A DNA stretch of 64,000 nucleotides from Modestobacter sp. VKM Ac-2986 (GCF_026967795.1 NZ_JAPVBH010000009.1:20682-84681); one strand, 5' to 3'; positions 10,253 through 22,555 are shown, counted from the first letter of the stretch. Program-made: numbers and translations. The notes: a model not told the origin generated them from the letters alone.

Positions 10253-11050
10253 GTGCTGTACTCCGGGCCCCCGCCCGATCCCGTCGTGCTGCCGCCGGTC
10301 GTGCGCGCCCTGGCCGGTGCCGGTCCGGCGACGGCGGTCTGGCAGAACGAGGCCGGGGGAGTCACCTGGCAGTTCGGGTCCGGGGCGGGGCGCCGGTTCG
10401 TGAAGTGGGCGCCGGCCGGCAGCGGGCTGCCGATCGTGCGCGAGGCCGAGCGGCTGCGCTGGGCGTCGCGCTTCTCGCCCGTGCCCGTCGTGCTGGACGC
10501 CGGCAGCGACGCCGACGGCGACTGGCTGCTCACCGCCGGGCTGCCCGGCGACAGCGCCGTCGACGCCCGGTGGCGGGCCGACCCGCTGACCGCGGTGCGC
10601 GCCATCGGCGCCGGCCTGCGGGCACTGCACGACGCGCTGCCGGCCGAGGGCTGCCCGTTCGACTGGACCGCGCGCACCCGGCTGGCCGACGTGCACCGCC
10701 GGGCCGACGTCCTGCACCCGGAGTCGTGGCACCCGGTGCACGCCGCGCTGTCGGTGGCCGAGGTGCTGGCCCGGCTGGCCGACGTGCCCGACGACGACCG
10801 GCTGGTCGTCTGCCACGGCGACGCGTGCGCCCCCAACACGCTGGTCGCCGACGACGGGTCGTGGTCCGGGCACGTCGACCTGGGGTCCCTCGGCCTGGCC
10901 GACCGCTGGGCCGACCTGGCGGTGGCGACCTGGAGCACGCAGTGGAACTACGGCCCGGGCTGGGAGCGGCCGCTCCTCGACGCCTACGGCATCGAGCCGG
11001 ACCCGGCGCGGACGGCCTACCACCGGCTGCTCTGGGACGCCGGCCCCTGA
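10253..11050 (+). CDS. Aminoglycoside 3'-phosphotransferase-like kinase
   Basis: APH/choline-kinase-fold phosphotransferase, 265 residues, cytoplasmic. The catalytic loop HGDACAPNTLV (His-Gly-Asp...Asn) and the metal-binding segment VDLGSLGLADRWADLA follow the APH(3') pattern. The C-terminal WNYGPGWERPLLDAYGI is also typical. Chromosomal actinobacterial members of this group often have unknown substrates, so resistance should not be assumed. GTG 10253 is chosen because the homology begins there and a CAnnnT hexamer sits 6 nt before it. The gene is divergent from nei copy B with only 61 nt between the starts. Confidence 0.8.
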   Translation: MLYSGPPPDPVVLPPVVRALAGAGPATAVWQNEAGGVTWQFGSGAGRRFVKWAPAGSGLPIVREAERLRWASRFSPVPVVLDAGSDADGDWLLTAGLPGDSAVDARWRADPLTAVRAIGAGLRALHDALPAEGCPFDWTARTRLADVHRRADVLHPESWHPVHAALSVAEVLARLADVPDDDRLVVCHGDACAPNTLVADDGSWSGHVDLGSLGLADRWADLAVATWSTQWNYGPGWERPLLDAYGIEPDPARTAYHRLLWDAGP

Positions 11051-11142
11051 CCCGGTGCGGGTGGGTCGCCCGGGCGGGTGAGCGGGCTGTGAGGGCAGCG
11101 ACAGACGGGAAGAGAGCGGCCGCCGGCGACGCTGTGGGACCC

Positions 11143-11751
11143 GTGACCGTGACGACCCGCCTGCGCAGCCTGCCGGTTCGACTGACCGGGAACTCGGTGG
11201 CCCGACAGCCCGTGGCCCCCGCGCCTGAGCCGGTCACGGTGACCGTCGCCCGGGTCGTGCGGCCCGAGGAGCACGAGGCCTTCGAGCAGTGGGCCGCCGA
11301 CGTCCAGGAGCTGGTCGCCAGCTTCCCGGGCAGCCTCGGCTCGTCCTTGCTGCGGCCCGGTCCAGCCAGCGACGAGTACCACCTGGTCTACCGGTTCAGC
11401 GACGACGCCTCGCTGGCCGTCTGGGAGCGCTCGCCGGAGCGCCGCGCCGCGCTGGAGCGGGTCAGCCGGCTGGTCGAGCAGGAGCGGACCGCCCGGGCGG
11501 TGGGCCTGGAGACGTTCTTCGCGGTGCCCGCCCGCCCGGGGCCGGCCTGGCGCAGCTGGGCGCTCACCGTCGCCGTCGTCCTGGTGCTGACGACGAGCTT
11601 CCAGCTGGTCGCGATGCCGTTCGTGGGCGGCTGGCCGTGGCCGGCCCGGCTGCTGCTGTCGGCGTTGTACGTGGTGACGGTGCTGCGGCTGGCGATGCCG
11701 CGGCTCAGCCGCTGGCTGGGCCCCTGGCTGCAGGGCTCCCGCCGCCGCTGA
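11143..11751 (+). CDS. Antibiotic-biosynthesis-monooxygenase-fold membrane protein
   Basis: A 202-residue protein. Residues about 25-125 carry an ABM-type ferredoxin-like fold (PVTVTVARVVRPEEHEAFEQW, then FPGSLGSSLLRPG and EYHLVYRFSD). Two C-terminal membrane segments follow (SWALTVAVVLVLTTSF and ARLLLSALYVVTVLRLAMP). This matches the class of membrane-anchored ABM proteins. The reaction is unknown, and many such proteins have no shown enzymatic activity. The start is uncertain: GTG 11143 or GTG 11134, neither with a good Shine-Dalgarno. The gene lies 92 nt after the phosphotransferase, possibly in the same transcript. Confidence 0.75.
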   Translation: MTVTTRLRSLPVRLTGNSVARQPVAPAPEPVTVTVARVVRPEEHEAFEQWAADVQELVASFPGSLGSSLLRPGPASDEYHLVYRFSDDASLAVWERSPERRAALERVSRLVEQERTARAVGLETFFAVPARPGPAWRSWALTVAVVLVLTTSFQLVAMPFVGGWPWPARLLLSALYVVTVLRLAMPRLSRWLGPWLQGSRRR

Positions 11752-11790
11752 CCGGCTGACGCGCTGGTCGACGCACCGACGGGTCGGCGT

Positions 11791-11870
11791 ACCTGCCGGC
11801 CGGCGCACCTGCCGGTCGATGCCCCTGCCGGTCGATGCCCCAGCCGGTCGATGCCCCAGCCGGTCGACGC
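11791..11870. repeat. Five tandem 16-bp repeats
   Basis: Consecutive 16-bp units begin at 11791, 11807, 11823, 11839 and 11855. The third to fifth read CCCTGCCGGTCGATGC, CCCAGCCGGTCGATGC and CCCAGCCGGTCGACGC; the first two differ at a few bases, and a partial sixth unit follows. The array fills the non-coding gap between convergent genes. It does not code in a conserved frame, since 16 is not a multiple of 3. Confidence 0.85.
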
Positions 11871-11901
11871 CCCAGCCGACTGGCTGACGTGCTGACGTGC
11901 T

Positions 11902-11938
11902 GACCGGCTGACGCGCCGGCCGTAGCCGGCGCGTCCGG

Positions 11939-11940
<2 letters not shown>
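11902..11940. terminator. Bidirectional hairpin between the ABM gene and lhr
   Basis: GACGCGCCGGC (11910-11920) pairs with GCCGGCGCGTC (11925-11935) around loop CGTA. Outer arms GACCGG (11902-11907) and CCGGTC (11935-11940) extend the stem across a small bulge. It overlaps the last 2 nt of the lhr coding region. Confidence 0.65.
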
Positions 11941-16576
<4,636 letters not shown>

Positions 16577-16657
16577 GGTCGGCACGTCCTCAGTGTCCAC
16601 GCGGGTACGACAGTCCGCCGTCCACGAACGGGCGACCACCGGCCCGCCGTGTCCCCG

Positions 16658-16673
16658 TGTCGACTCGTCGACA
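16658..16673. promoter_or_regulatory. Palindrome in the lhr/KTSC divergent region
   Basis: TGTCGAC-TC-GTCGACA is a perfect 7-bp inverted repeat with a 2-nt centre. It lies in the 161-nt gap between divergent starts, next to an unusually AT-rich stretch (about 16680-16730) holding two direct copies of TTGTAGT. It could be an operator; it is not an SOS box. Confidence 0.35.
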
Positions 16674-16737
16674 AGGGGATGATGATCACCTCTTCGGATT
16701 ACACGGTTGTAGTTACGACGTTGTAGTCCACGTGACG

Positions 16738-16959
16738 ATGCAGCGGGCGGGGGTCCGGTCCTCGAGCGTGCGCTGGGTGGGGTACGACCTGGACGCGCAC
16801 GTGCTGGAGGTCGGCTTCGTCAGCGGTGGCGTGTACCGCTACCCCGATGTGTCGCCGGAGGAGGCGCTCGCCCTCCTGGAGGCCGACAGCATCGGCCGGC
16901 ACCTCAACAGCGTGGTCAAGCCGCGGCACGCCGGTCACCCGGTCCGCCGCGCGGGCTGA
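16738..16959 (+). CDS. KTSC domain protein
   Basis: A 73-residue protein consisting almost only of a KTSC domain: SSSVRWVGYDLDAHVLEVGF, then GGVYRYPDVSPEEALALLEADSIGRHLN. The family is small, widespread and without a settled function; members are sometimes fused to RNA- or nuclease-related domains. ATG 16738 is chosen because the domain begins soon after. GTG 16732 is an alternative, and no clear Shine-Dalgarno precedes either. The gene is divergent from lhr and followed closely by a convergent 32-codon membrane peptide gene. Confidence 0.75.
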   Translation: MQRAGVRSSSVRWVGYDLDAHVLEVGFVSGGVYRYPDVSPEEALALLEADSIGRHLNSVVKPRHAGHPVRRAG

Positions 16960-16970
16960 CCCGCGGGGGC

Positions 16971-17069
16971 TCAGCGCCGCATGTTGCGGACGGTCAGCAC
17001 GACCGCGACCAGCAGCGCCACGGCGAAGGCGATCTGCAGCAGCGTGTCCCAGGTGCCCGAGCCGGTCAT
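16971..17069 (-). CDS. Predicted 32-residue single-pass membrane peptide
   Basis: Short open frame starting MTGSGTWDTLLQ. One hydrophobic helix (IAFAVALLVAVVLTV) is followed by a positively charged end (RNMRR), so the C-terminus should face the cytoplasm. ATG 17069 is preceded on the minus strand by a GC-rich segment without a clear ribosome site. An upstream in-frame extension to 17210 overlaps DUF3046 and looks spurious. It sits in the small gap between KTSC and DUF3046. The composition of a clean membrane helix with a basic tail is the only support. Confidence 0.5.
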   Translation of the reverse strand: MTGSGTWDTLLQIAFAVALLVAVVLTVRNMRR

Positions 17070-17120
17070 GCCGCCGAGCGTAGGGGCGCCTCCCCGGCCG
17101 CGCGGGGCGGTGGCCGTGGG

Positions 17121-17126
17121 TACCGT
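17121..17126 (+). promoter_or_regulatory. -10 hexamer TACCGT for a leaderless DUF3046 mRNA
   Basis: TACCGT ends exactly 6 nt before GTG 17133, the spacing expected if transcription starts at the G of the start codon. No Shine-Dalgarno is present. Confidence 0.5.
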
Positions 17127-17132
17127 CGTGCT

Positions 17133-17327
17133 GTGCGGCTGCAGGAGTTCAGGACCCGGATGGAGAGCCAGTTCGGCTCGATGCGTGCGCAGTACGTCGC
17201 CAGCGACCACGTCTTCGGCGCGCTCGGTGGCCGCTCGGCGCTGGAGGCCATCGACGCCGGGGTGCCGGTGCGCACCGTCTGGCTGGAGATCTGCAAGGAG
17301 TACGACGTCCCGCCGAAGGACCGCTGA
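17133..17327 (+). CDS. DUF3046 protein
   Basis: A 64-residue protein matching the actinobacterial DUF3046 family (MRLQEFRTRMESQFG, SDHVFGALGGRSALEAID, GVPVRTVWLEICKEYDVP). The family is found beside recA and recX in many actinobacteria (Rv2738c in M. tuberculosis); function is unknown. The start is GTG 17133, supported by a -10-like TACCGT 6 nt upstream. Here recA is 1.5 kb away, separated by the qorB/hxlR pair, so that pair appears to be inserted into the usual arrangement. Confidence 0.85.
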   Translation: MRLQEFRTRMESQFGSMRAQYVASDHVFGALGGRSALEAIDAGVPVRTVWLEICKEYDVPPKDR

Positions 17328-17353
17328 GGGCCCACCGGCGGGACGTCGGGCGC

Positions 17354-18211
17354 TCAGGAGCCGAGCACGCTCCGGACGTGGGTCGACAGCGGGGTGGTGG
17401 GCCGGCCGGTGAGCTCCGACAGTGCGGTGCTGCCGGTGTCCAGCGCGCCCGCGGCGATGGCCTGGTCCAGGCCGACGACGAACTGCGCCGTCCCCTCGGG
17501 GAGACCGGCGTCGAGCAGGGACCGGACGTGCTGCTCCGGGGTGAGGTCGGTGTAGGTGACCTCGCGACCGGCGGCGGTGGAGACGGCGGCGGCCAGGTCG
17601 GCCAGCGTGAAGGCGTCGTCGCCGCCGAGCTCGAGCACGCCGGTGGTGGGGGAGCCGGCGGTCAGGACGGCGACGGCCGCCGCGGCGTAGTCGGCGCGGG
17701 TTGCGGCGGCGATCCGGCCGCTGCCGGAGCTGCCGGTGAGCGAGCCGGTCTGCGCGGCCTGCGTGATCTGCTGGTCGTAGTTCTCCAGGTACCAGTTGTT
17801 GCGGAGCACGACCGCGGGGATGTCGTAGTCGGCGATCAGCCGCTCGGTGGCGATGTGCTCCGGCGCCAGCGGCAGCGGGGTGTCGTCGGCCTTGCTGGCG
17901 CTGGTGTAGACGAGCAGCTCGACGCCGGCGGCCTTCGCGGCCTGCAGCACGTTGGTGTGCTGCTGGACGCGCTGGCCGACCTCGCTGCCCGAGACCAGCA
18001 GCAGCCGGTCGGTGCCCTGCAGCGCCGTCTCCAGGGTGGCGGCGTCGGTGTAGTCGGCCTGCCGCACCTGGACGCCGCGGGCGGCGAGGTCGGCGACCTT
18101 GGCCGGGGTGCGGACGACGGCGACGACCTCGGCTGCCGGGACGCCGGCGTCCAGCAGGCCGGTGACGACGAGCCGGCCGAGGTGGCCGCTGGCTGCGGTG
18201 ACGCTGATCAT
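17354..18211 (-). CDS. qorB: NAD(P)H:quinone oxidoreductase type 2, QorB/YtfG-like
   Basis: NmrA-type atypical short-chain dehydrogenase, 285 residues, the same length as E. coli QorB as I recall. The nucleotide-binding turn MISVTAASGHLGRLVV is at the N-terminus. LVSGSEVGQRVQQHTNVLQAAK and LVYTSAS follow the family. It is expected to reduce quinones with NAD(P)H and limit redox cycling. ATG 18211 has GGAGGAG upstream. It is divergent from an HxlR regulator, the arrangement known for E. coli ytfG/ytfH and for qor2/qorR of Corynebacterium glutamicum, so it is probably repressed by that regulator until oxidative or quinone stress. Confidence 0.88.
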   Translation of the reverse strand: MISVTAASGHLGRLVVTGLLDAGVPAAEVVAVVRTPAKVADLAARGVQVRQADYTDAATLETALQGTDRLLLVSGSEVGQRVQQHTNVLQAAKAAGVELLVYTSASKADDTPLPLAPEHIATERLIADYDIPAVVLRNNWYLENYDQQITQAAQTGSLTGSSGSGRIAAATRADYAAAAVAVLTAGSPTTGVLELGGDDAFTLADLAAAVSTAAGREVTYTDLTPEQHVRSLLDAGLPEGTAQFVVGLDQAIAAGALDTGSTALSELTGRPTTPLSTHVRSVLGS

Positions 18212-18228
18212 GAGCTCTCCTCCGGACG

Positions 18229-18251
18229 AGCGCTAACTCCTGGTTAGCGCT
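18229..18251. promoter_or_regulatory. Operator-like inverted repeat between qorB and hxlR
   Basis: AGCGCTAAC (18229-18237) and GTTAGCGCT (18243-18251) form a perfect 9-bp inverted repeat with a 5-nt spacer. It lies 17 nt before the qorB start and about 50 nt before hxlR, placed to control both divergent genes. The likely ligand is the HxlR protein itself. Confidence 0.65.
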
Positions 18252-18301
18252 TTCGTCGGCACAGTACAGTCGGCGGCGAGGTACGACACCGAGGAGTGGT
18301 G

Positions 18302-18664
18302 ATGAGCACGTCCCAGCAGGCGGCCGACGTGTTCAGCCGCGACTGCCCGTCCCGCGAGGTGTTCGAGGACGTCACCGGCAAGTGGGCGGTGCTCGTGCTC
18401 TCCGCACTGGACCAGGGCCCGCACCGCTTCGGCGAGCTGCGCCGCCGGGTCGACGGCGTGAGCGAGAAGATGCTGTCCCAGACGCTGCAGGTGCTCGAGC
18501 GCGACGGCCTGGTGCACCGCGAGGTCCGGTCGGCCACCCCGCCGCACGTCGAGTACACCCTCACCGACCTGGGGGCGGCGCTGGCGCCGCGGCTGCTGGC
18601 GCTCATCGACTTCGTCGAGGACGCCCTGCCGCAGGTGCTCGCCGCCCGCGCCGCCCGCCGCTGA
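18302..18664 (+). CDS. HxlR-family redox-sensing repressor (QorR-like)
   Basis: Winged-helix MarR/HxlR-type DNA-binding protein, 120 residues. The HxlR signature is clear: CPSREVFEDVTGKWAVLVLSAL, then RFGELRRRVDGVSEKMLSQTLQVLERDGLV and the wing YTLTDLGAAL. Cys15 is the only cysteine, at the place of the redox-active cysteine (Cys17) reported for C. glutamicum QorR, so oxidation to an intersubunit disulfide is a plausible switch. ATG 18302 is preferred over GTG 18296 and GTG 18299 because GAGGAG (18291-18296) is then correctly spaced. It is divergent from qorB, with a 9-bp inverted repeat between them. Confidence 0.88.
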   Translation: MSTSQQAADVFSRDCPSREVFEDVTGKWAVLVLSALDQGPHRFGELRRRVDGVSEKMLSQTLQVLERDGLVHREVRSATPPHVEYTLTDLGAALAPRLLALIDFVEDALPQVLAARAARR

Positions 18665-18722
18665 CCTCGGCCGGGCCGGCCTCCGGGCGGCCCGTCACGA
18701 TCGGGGCGGCGTGTCGGTGGAA

Positions 18723-18738
18723 TCGAACACGTGTTCGG
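18723..18738. promoter_or_regulatory. LexA-binding SOS box of recA
   Basis: TCGAACACGTGTTCGG fits the actinobacterial SOS box TCGAAC-N4-GTTCGA with one mismatch. TACCGT (18741-18746), a possible -10, directly follows, so bound LexA would block RNA polymerase. The recA start is 118 nt downstream. Confidence 0.9.
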
Positions 18739-18856
18739 CATACCGTGTCCACAGACCCGGTGTTCGTCCACAGATGCGCTCCGGCTCGCGAAAGTGTCAG
18801 ACCCCCGCCCTAGCGTCGGCGACGACCCGCTACAGCGACATCCGAAGGTGGCCACC

Positions 18857-19897
18857 ATGGCAACGCTCGACCGCGACAAGGCCCTCGACATGGCCCTCGC
18901 CCAGATCGACAAGCAGTTCGGCAAGGGCTCCGTCATGCGCCTCGGGGACTCGCCCGAGGTCGCCATGAAGGTCATCCCGACCGGCTCCATCGCCCTCGAC
19001 ATCGCCCTGGGCGTCGGCGGTCTGCCGCGCGGCCGGGTCGTCGAGGTCTACGGCCCCGAGGCCTCCGGCAAGACGACGGTCGCCCTGCACGCGGTGGCCA
19101 ACGCCCAGGCCGCCGGCGGCATCGTGGCCTTCGTGGACGCCGAGCACGCGCTCGACCCCGACTACGCCCGGGCGATCGGTGTCGACACCGACGCCCTGCT
19201 GATCAGCCAGCCCGACACCGGTGAGCAGGCGCTGGAGATCGCGGACATGCTGATCCGCTCCGGCGCCCTGGACCTGATCGTCATCGACTCCGTGGCGGCC
19301 CTCGTGCCCCGCGCCGAGATCGAGGGCGAGATGGGTGACAGCCACGTCGGTCTGCAGGCCCGGCTGATGAGCCAGGCGCTCCGCAAGATCACCGGCGCGC
19401 TGAGCAACTCGGGCACGACCTGCATCTTCATCAACCAGCTGCGCGAGAAGGTCGGGGTCGTCTACGGCTCCCCGGAGGTCACCACCGGTGGCCGGGCGCT
19501 GAAGTTCTACTCCTCGGTCCGGCTCGACGTGCGCCGCATCGAGACCCTGAAGCAGGGCACCGACGCGGTCGGCAGCCGGGTGCGGATCAAGGTCGTCAAG
19601 AACAAGGTCGCCGCCCCCTTCAAGCAGGCCGAGCTCGACCTGATCTGGGGCACCGGCTTCAGCCGCGAGGGTGGCCTCATCGACATCGGTGTGGAGCAGG
19701 GCTTCGTCCGCAAGTCCGGTGCCTGGTACACCTACGACGGCGACCAGCTCGGCCAGGGCAAGGAGAACGCCCGCACCTTCCTGCGGGACAACCCCGACCT
19801 GGCCGACGAGATCGAGAAGAAGATCAAGGAGAAGCTGGGCATCGGCGTCCCCAAGGTCGACGCGGGCGTGGCAGCAGCCGAGCCGGCGGACTTCTGA
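18857..19897 (+). CDS. recA: Recombinase RecA
   Basis: Homologous-recombination ATPase and co-protease that triggers LexA self-cleavage, 346 residues. Walker A GPEASGKT at 66-73, the conserved [12 protein letters not shown] and [20 protein letters not shown], and the C-terminal acidic region are present. There is no intein, unlike the M. tuberculosis gene. ATG 18857 follows GAAGGTGG. In-frame codons upstream of it overlap the SOS box and are not coding. The gene lies 118 nt after an SOS box and 7 nt before recX, so induction by DNA damage and co-transcription with recX are expected. Confidence 0.98.
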   Translation: MATLDRDKALDMALAQIDKQFGKGSVMRLGDSPEVAMKVIPTGSIALDIALGVGGLPRGRVVEVYGPEASGKTTVALHAVANAQAAGGIVAFVDAEHALDPDYARAIGVDTDALLISQPDTGEQALEIADMLIRSGALDLIVIDSVAALVPRAEIEGEMGDSHVGLQARLMSQALRKITGALSNSGTTCIFINQLREKVGVVYGSPEVTTGGRALKFYSSVRLDVRRIETLKQGTDAVGSRVRIKVVKNKVAAPFKQAELDLIWGTGFSREGGLIDIGVEQGFVRKSGAWYTYDGDQLGQGKENARTFLRDNPDLADEIEKKIKEKLGIGVPKVDAGVAAAEPADF

Positions 19898-19904
19898 TCC
19901 ACCG

Positions 19905-20894
19905 ATGACCGGTCCCTCCTCCGACGGTCCCGCGGGCGCCGACCCCGACCAGGACGTGCAGCCGACCGACGACCCAGGTCGTCGGTCCGGACGCCGCTCC
20001 GGTCGGGGTGGTGCCCGCGGTGGCGGCGGGTTCGGCGAGGGCGGCTCCGGCCGCCGCAGCCAGGGCTCGCGGGGAGCTGGGGGGAGCGGTGACGGCGCGT
20101 CCGGGCGCGGGAAGAGCGGCCGGGCCAGCGGCCCGCAGTGGAGCTCGCGCTCGACGGACGCCGACGGCGCGCCCACCGAGATGGAGGACCCCGAGGCGGT
20201 CGCCAAGGGGATCTGCCTGCGGGCGCTGACCGGAGCGGCCAAGACGCGCAAGCAGCTGGCCGACCTGCTGGCCAAGAAGGAGGTGCCGGCCGAGGTGGCC
20301 GACGCCGTGCTCGACCGGTTCACCGACGTCGGCCTGATCGACGACGCCGCCTTCGCTGCCGCCTGGGTGTCCAGTCGGCAGTCCGGGCGGGGCCTGGCCC
20401 GGCGCGCGCTCGCCTCCGAGCTGCGCGCCAAGGGCGTCGACGGGGAGGTGGCGGCCGCGGCCGTCGCCGAGGTCGACCCCCAGGCCGAGTGGGACTCCGC
20501 CCGCGCGCTGGTCGCCCGGAAGATGCCCTCGATGCAGCGGCTCGACCGCGTCACCGCCGAACGGCGGCTGATGGGCATGCTGGCTCGTAAGGGCTACGGC
20601 GGCGGTCTCGCCGGTTACGTGGTCCGTGAGGCGCTCGACGACGCCGGCAAGGCCGAGGACGCGGCAGCCGAGGCCGAGCCCTTCGATGACGACGAGCCCA
20701 GCTGGTCACCGGCCGAGGCGCCGGTGTGGACCGCGGCACGGTCGGCTGCCCGGTCCGCCCTCCGTTCGACCGCACCGGCAGCCAGCTTCGCCGGTCCTGC
20801 GGCCGGCGAGGTCGGGGAAGGGCAAGCCCGGCACATCGGGCGACCGCGGACCGGTCCGGCCGCCCCAGCCGGGGAGCTCGCCGACCCGTTCTGA
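19905..20894 (+). CDS. recX: RecA regulator RecX with long disordered ends
   Basis: Inhibitor of RecA filament growth, 329 residues, about twice the usual RecX length. The core (residues about 95-245) has the three-helix repeats: AVAKGICLRALTGAAKTRKQL, VLDRFTDVGLIDDAAFAAAW, SGRGLARRALASELRAKGV and RRLMGMLARKGYGGGLAG. Residues 1-94 are Gly/Ser/Arg-rich (GRRSGRRSGRGGARGGGG) with many Arg-Gly steps. Residues 246-329 are acidic then Ala/Arg-rich. ATG 19905 begins 8 nt after the recA stop without a strong ribosome site, consistent with translational coupling. The core is secure; the role of the extensions is unknown. Confidence 0.9.
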   Translation: MTGPSSDGPAGADPDQDVQPTDDPGRRSGRRSGRGGARGGGGFGEGGSGRRSQGSRGAGGSGDGASGRGKSGRASGPQWSSRSTDADGAPTEMEDPEAVAKGICLRALTGAAKTRKQLADLLAKKEVPAEVADAVLDRFTDVGLIDDAAFAAAWVSSRQSGRGLARRALASELRAKGVDGEVAAAAVAEVDPQAEWDSARALVARKMPSMQRLDRVTAERRLMGMLARKGYGGGLAGYVVREALDDAGKAEDAAAEAEPFDDDEPSWSPAEAPVWTAARSAARSALRSTAPAASFAGPAAGEVGEGQARHIGRPRTGPAAPAGELADPF

Positions 20895-21284
20895 CGTCGG
20901 CGTCCAGCCTGGCTGTCACCGGGCCGGTGCCCCGGCGATCCAGCGCCCACCCTGGCTGTCGAGTCGGGAGCTCCGGCCTCCAGCCGCCTGGTTGCCACCA
21001 GCCTGGGCCCCGGCATCGAGGCGGTCTGTCACCAGCTCGGCGCCCACTGCCTCGGTGGGTGCCGGCCCCGTCCCACCACCCTCGCTGGGACCGGCGCGGG
21101 GGCCAGGCGGAGATCACGTCCCCGAGGGCCCGGGTCGTGAGGCCGGGGGTGACCCATGGGGCGGTCGAGGCCGACACCGCGACCGCGGACCGCGACCTCC
21201 CCCGGCGGGTCTGCGCGGGCGACCTACGGTGTCGCCGGTCCGGCCGCCGGCCGGCCGTCCAGCCGACGACCCAGGAGCACGTCC
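20895..21284. other. 390-nt gap between recX and the DUF3048 gene
   Basis: I find no convincing gene here. The stretch is GC-rich with irregular short repeats (for example CCTGGCTGTC twice, near 20909 and 20962) and no stable long hairpin. AGGAG near 21273 is the ribosome site of the next gene. It may hold the end of the recA-recX transcript and a promoter, but I cannot point to either. Confidence 0.4.
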
Positions 21285-22385
21285 GTGAGCCGCACCGCTG
21301 TCCTCGTGGGTGGGCGTGCCCGCCGGCGCCCCCGAGCGGTGGGCCAGGACACCGGTCACCGCGTCCGGGGATCGAGCTCGGTGCTCCTGGCCGCTGTCCT
21401 GCTCGGCGCCGCGACGAGCTGCGGGCCCGCCGACCCGGCTCCGGTGGTGACCGCGGATCGCGCGCCAGCGGCCCCCCAGCACGCGCTGTGGCCGCTGACC
21501 GGTCTGGACAGCGGCACCGCCCTGCCCCGTCCGGCCCTGGCCCTGAAGATCGAGAACTCGGTCGCAGCGCGCCCGCAGACCGGCCTCGGCGCCGCCGACC
21601 TCGTGTGGGAGGAGGTCGTCGAGGGCGGCATCACCCGCTTCGTGGCCGTCTACCACTCCACGCTGCCGGTCGAGGTCGGGCCGGTCCGCTCGGTCCGGCC
21701 GATGGACGCCGCGATCGTCGCGCCGCTGCACGGGGTGTTCGCCTTCTCCGGTGGTCAGCCGTCGTTCGTCGACGCGGTCACCGAAGCCGGCACCCAGGTG
21801 CTCAGCAGCGACTCCGGTGCCACCGGCTTCCACCGGATCGACTCCCGCCCGGCGCCGCACGACCTCCACGCCGAGCCGGCGACCCTGCTGGTCCAAGCCG
21901 ATCCGCGGCACTCGGCCGCCCCGCCCGCCCAGTTCGAGTTCGCCGGAGTCGGCAACGAGCCCACCGCGGTGGCGGCGGGGGCACCGGCCGGCTCGCTCGC
22001 GCTGACGCTGTCCGGGGTCAGCCACCCGACCTGGACCTGGAGCGCGCCCGACGGCCGCTGGGCCCGCGCCGAGGGTGAGACCCCCGCCGTCGAGGCCGAC
22101 GGCACGCCGCTGCGCACGACCAACGTGGTCGTCCTGCGCACCGGGTCCGTCGACACCGGCACCACCGACCCGGCCGGCAACCCGGTCCCCGAGACGGTCC
22201 TGGTCGGCTCCGGGGAGGCCGTGGTCGCCACCGGCGGTCACACGCTGACCGTCACCTGGGTCAAGAACGCCGTCGACCAGCGGCTGGTGCTGCGCGGTCC
22301 CGACGGCAACCCGGTGCGGCTGGCGCCCGGGAACACCTGGGTGGAACTGGTCCCCACGGACACCGGCTCGGTCACCGTCGACTGA
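21285..22385 (+). CDS. DUF3048 lipoprotein (YerB-like)
   Basis: Secreted lipoprotein of 366 residues. GTG 21285 is preceded by CCAGGAG. A basic N-region and the hydrophobic segment VLLAAVLLGAATSC end in a lipobox-like Cys. The DUF3048 body is recognisable by PALALKIENSVAARPQTGLGAADLVWEE, GGITRFVAVYHS, VGPVRSVRPMD and FAFSGGQPSF. Family members include B. subtilis YerB; the function is unresolved, perhaps at the cell wall. It is followed by a GC-rich non-coding stretch with a hairpin, and its neighbour downstream is convergent. Confidence 0.85.
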   Translation: MSRTAVLVGGRARRRPRAVGQDTGHRVRGSSSVLLAAVLLGAATSCGPADPAPVVTADRAPAAPQHALWPLTGLDSGTALPRPALALKIENSVAARPQTGLGAADLVWEEVVEGGITRFVAVYHSTLPVEVGPVRSVRPMDAAIVAPLHGVFAFSGGQPSFVDAVTEAGTQVLSSDSGATGFHRIDSRPAPHDLHAEPATLLVQADPRHSAAPPAQFEFAGVGNEPTAVAAGAPAGSLALTLSGVSHPTWTWSAPDGRWARAEGETPAVEADGTPLRTTNVVVLRTGSVDTGTTDPAGNPVPETVLVGSGEAVVATGGHTLTVTWVKNAVDQRLVLRGPDGNPVRLAPGNTWVELVPTDTGSVTVD

Positions 22386-22530
22386 CGCGCCGCGGTGTCG
22401 GATGCCGGCAGCGCCACCAGTGCGGGGCGGCGTCGGCCGGGGTGCGACCTGGGCCGTGCAGTGGTGTCACGTCCTGCGCCGCCGTGGCGGCCGGCGTGCG
22501 GGTACGAGACGACGGCCGCAGACAGCACCA

Positions 22531-22555
22531 GCCGGTGCGACGAGGTCGCACCGGC
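22531..22555 (+). terminator. Hairpin in the gap after the DUF3048 gene
   Basis: GCCGGTGCGA (22531-22540) pairs perfectly with TCGCACCGGC (22546-22555), loop CGAGG. The 317-nt gap (22386-22702) between convergent genes holds nothing else I can name. Confidence 0.55.

Noticed and set aside
10253..11050. Calling the phosphotransferase a resistance gene
   Set aside because: It has APH(3')-like catalytic motifs, but chromosomal homologues often have other substrates and no mobile context is present.
18857..19897. Possible intein in recA
   Set aside because: The protein is 346 residues and continuous through the Walker A and following motifs; no insertion is present.
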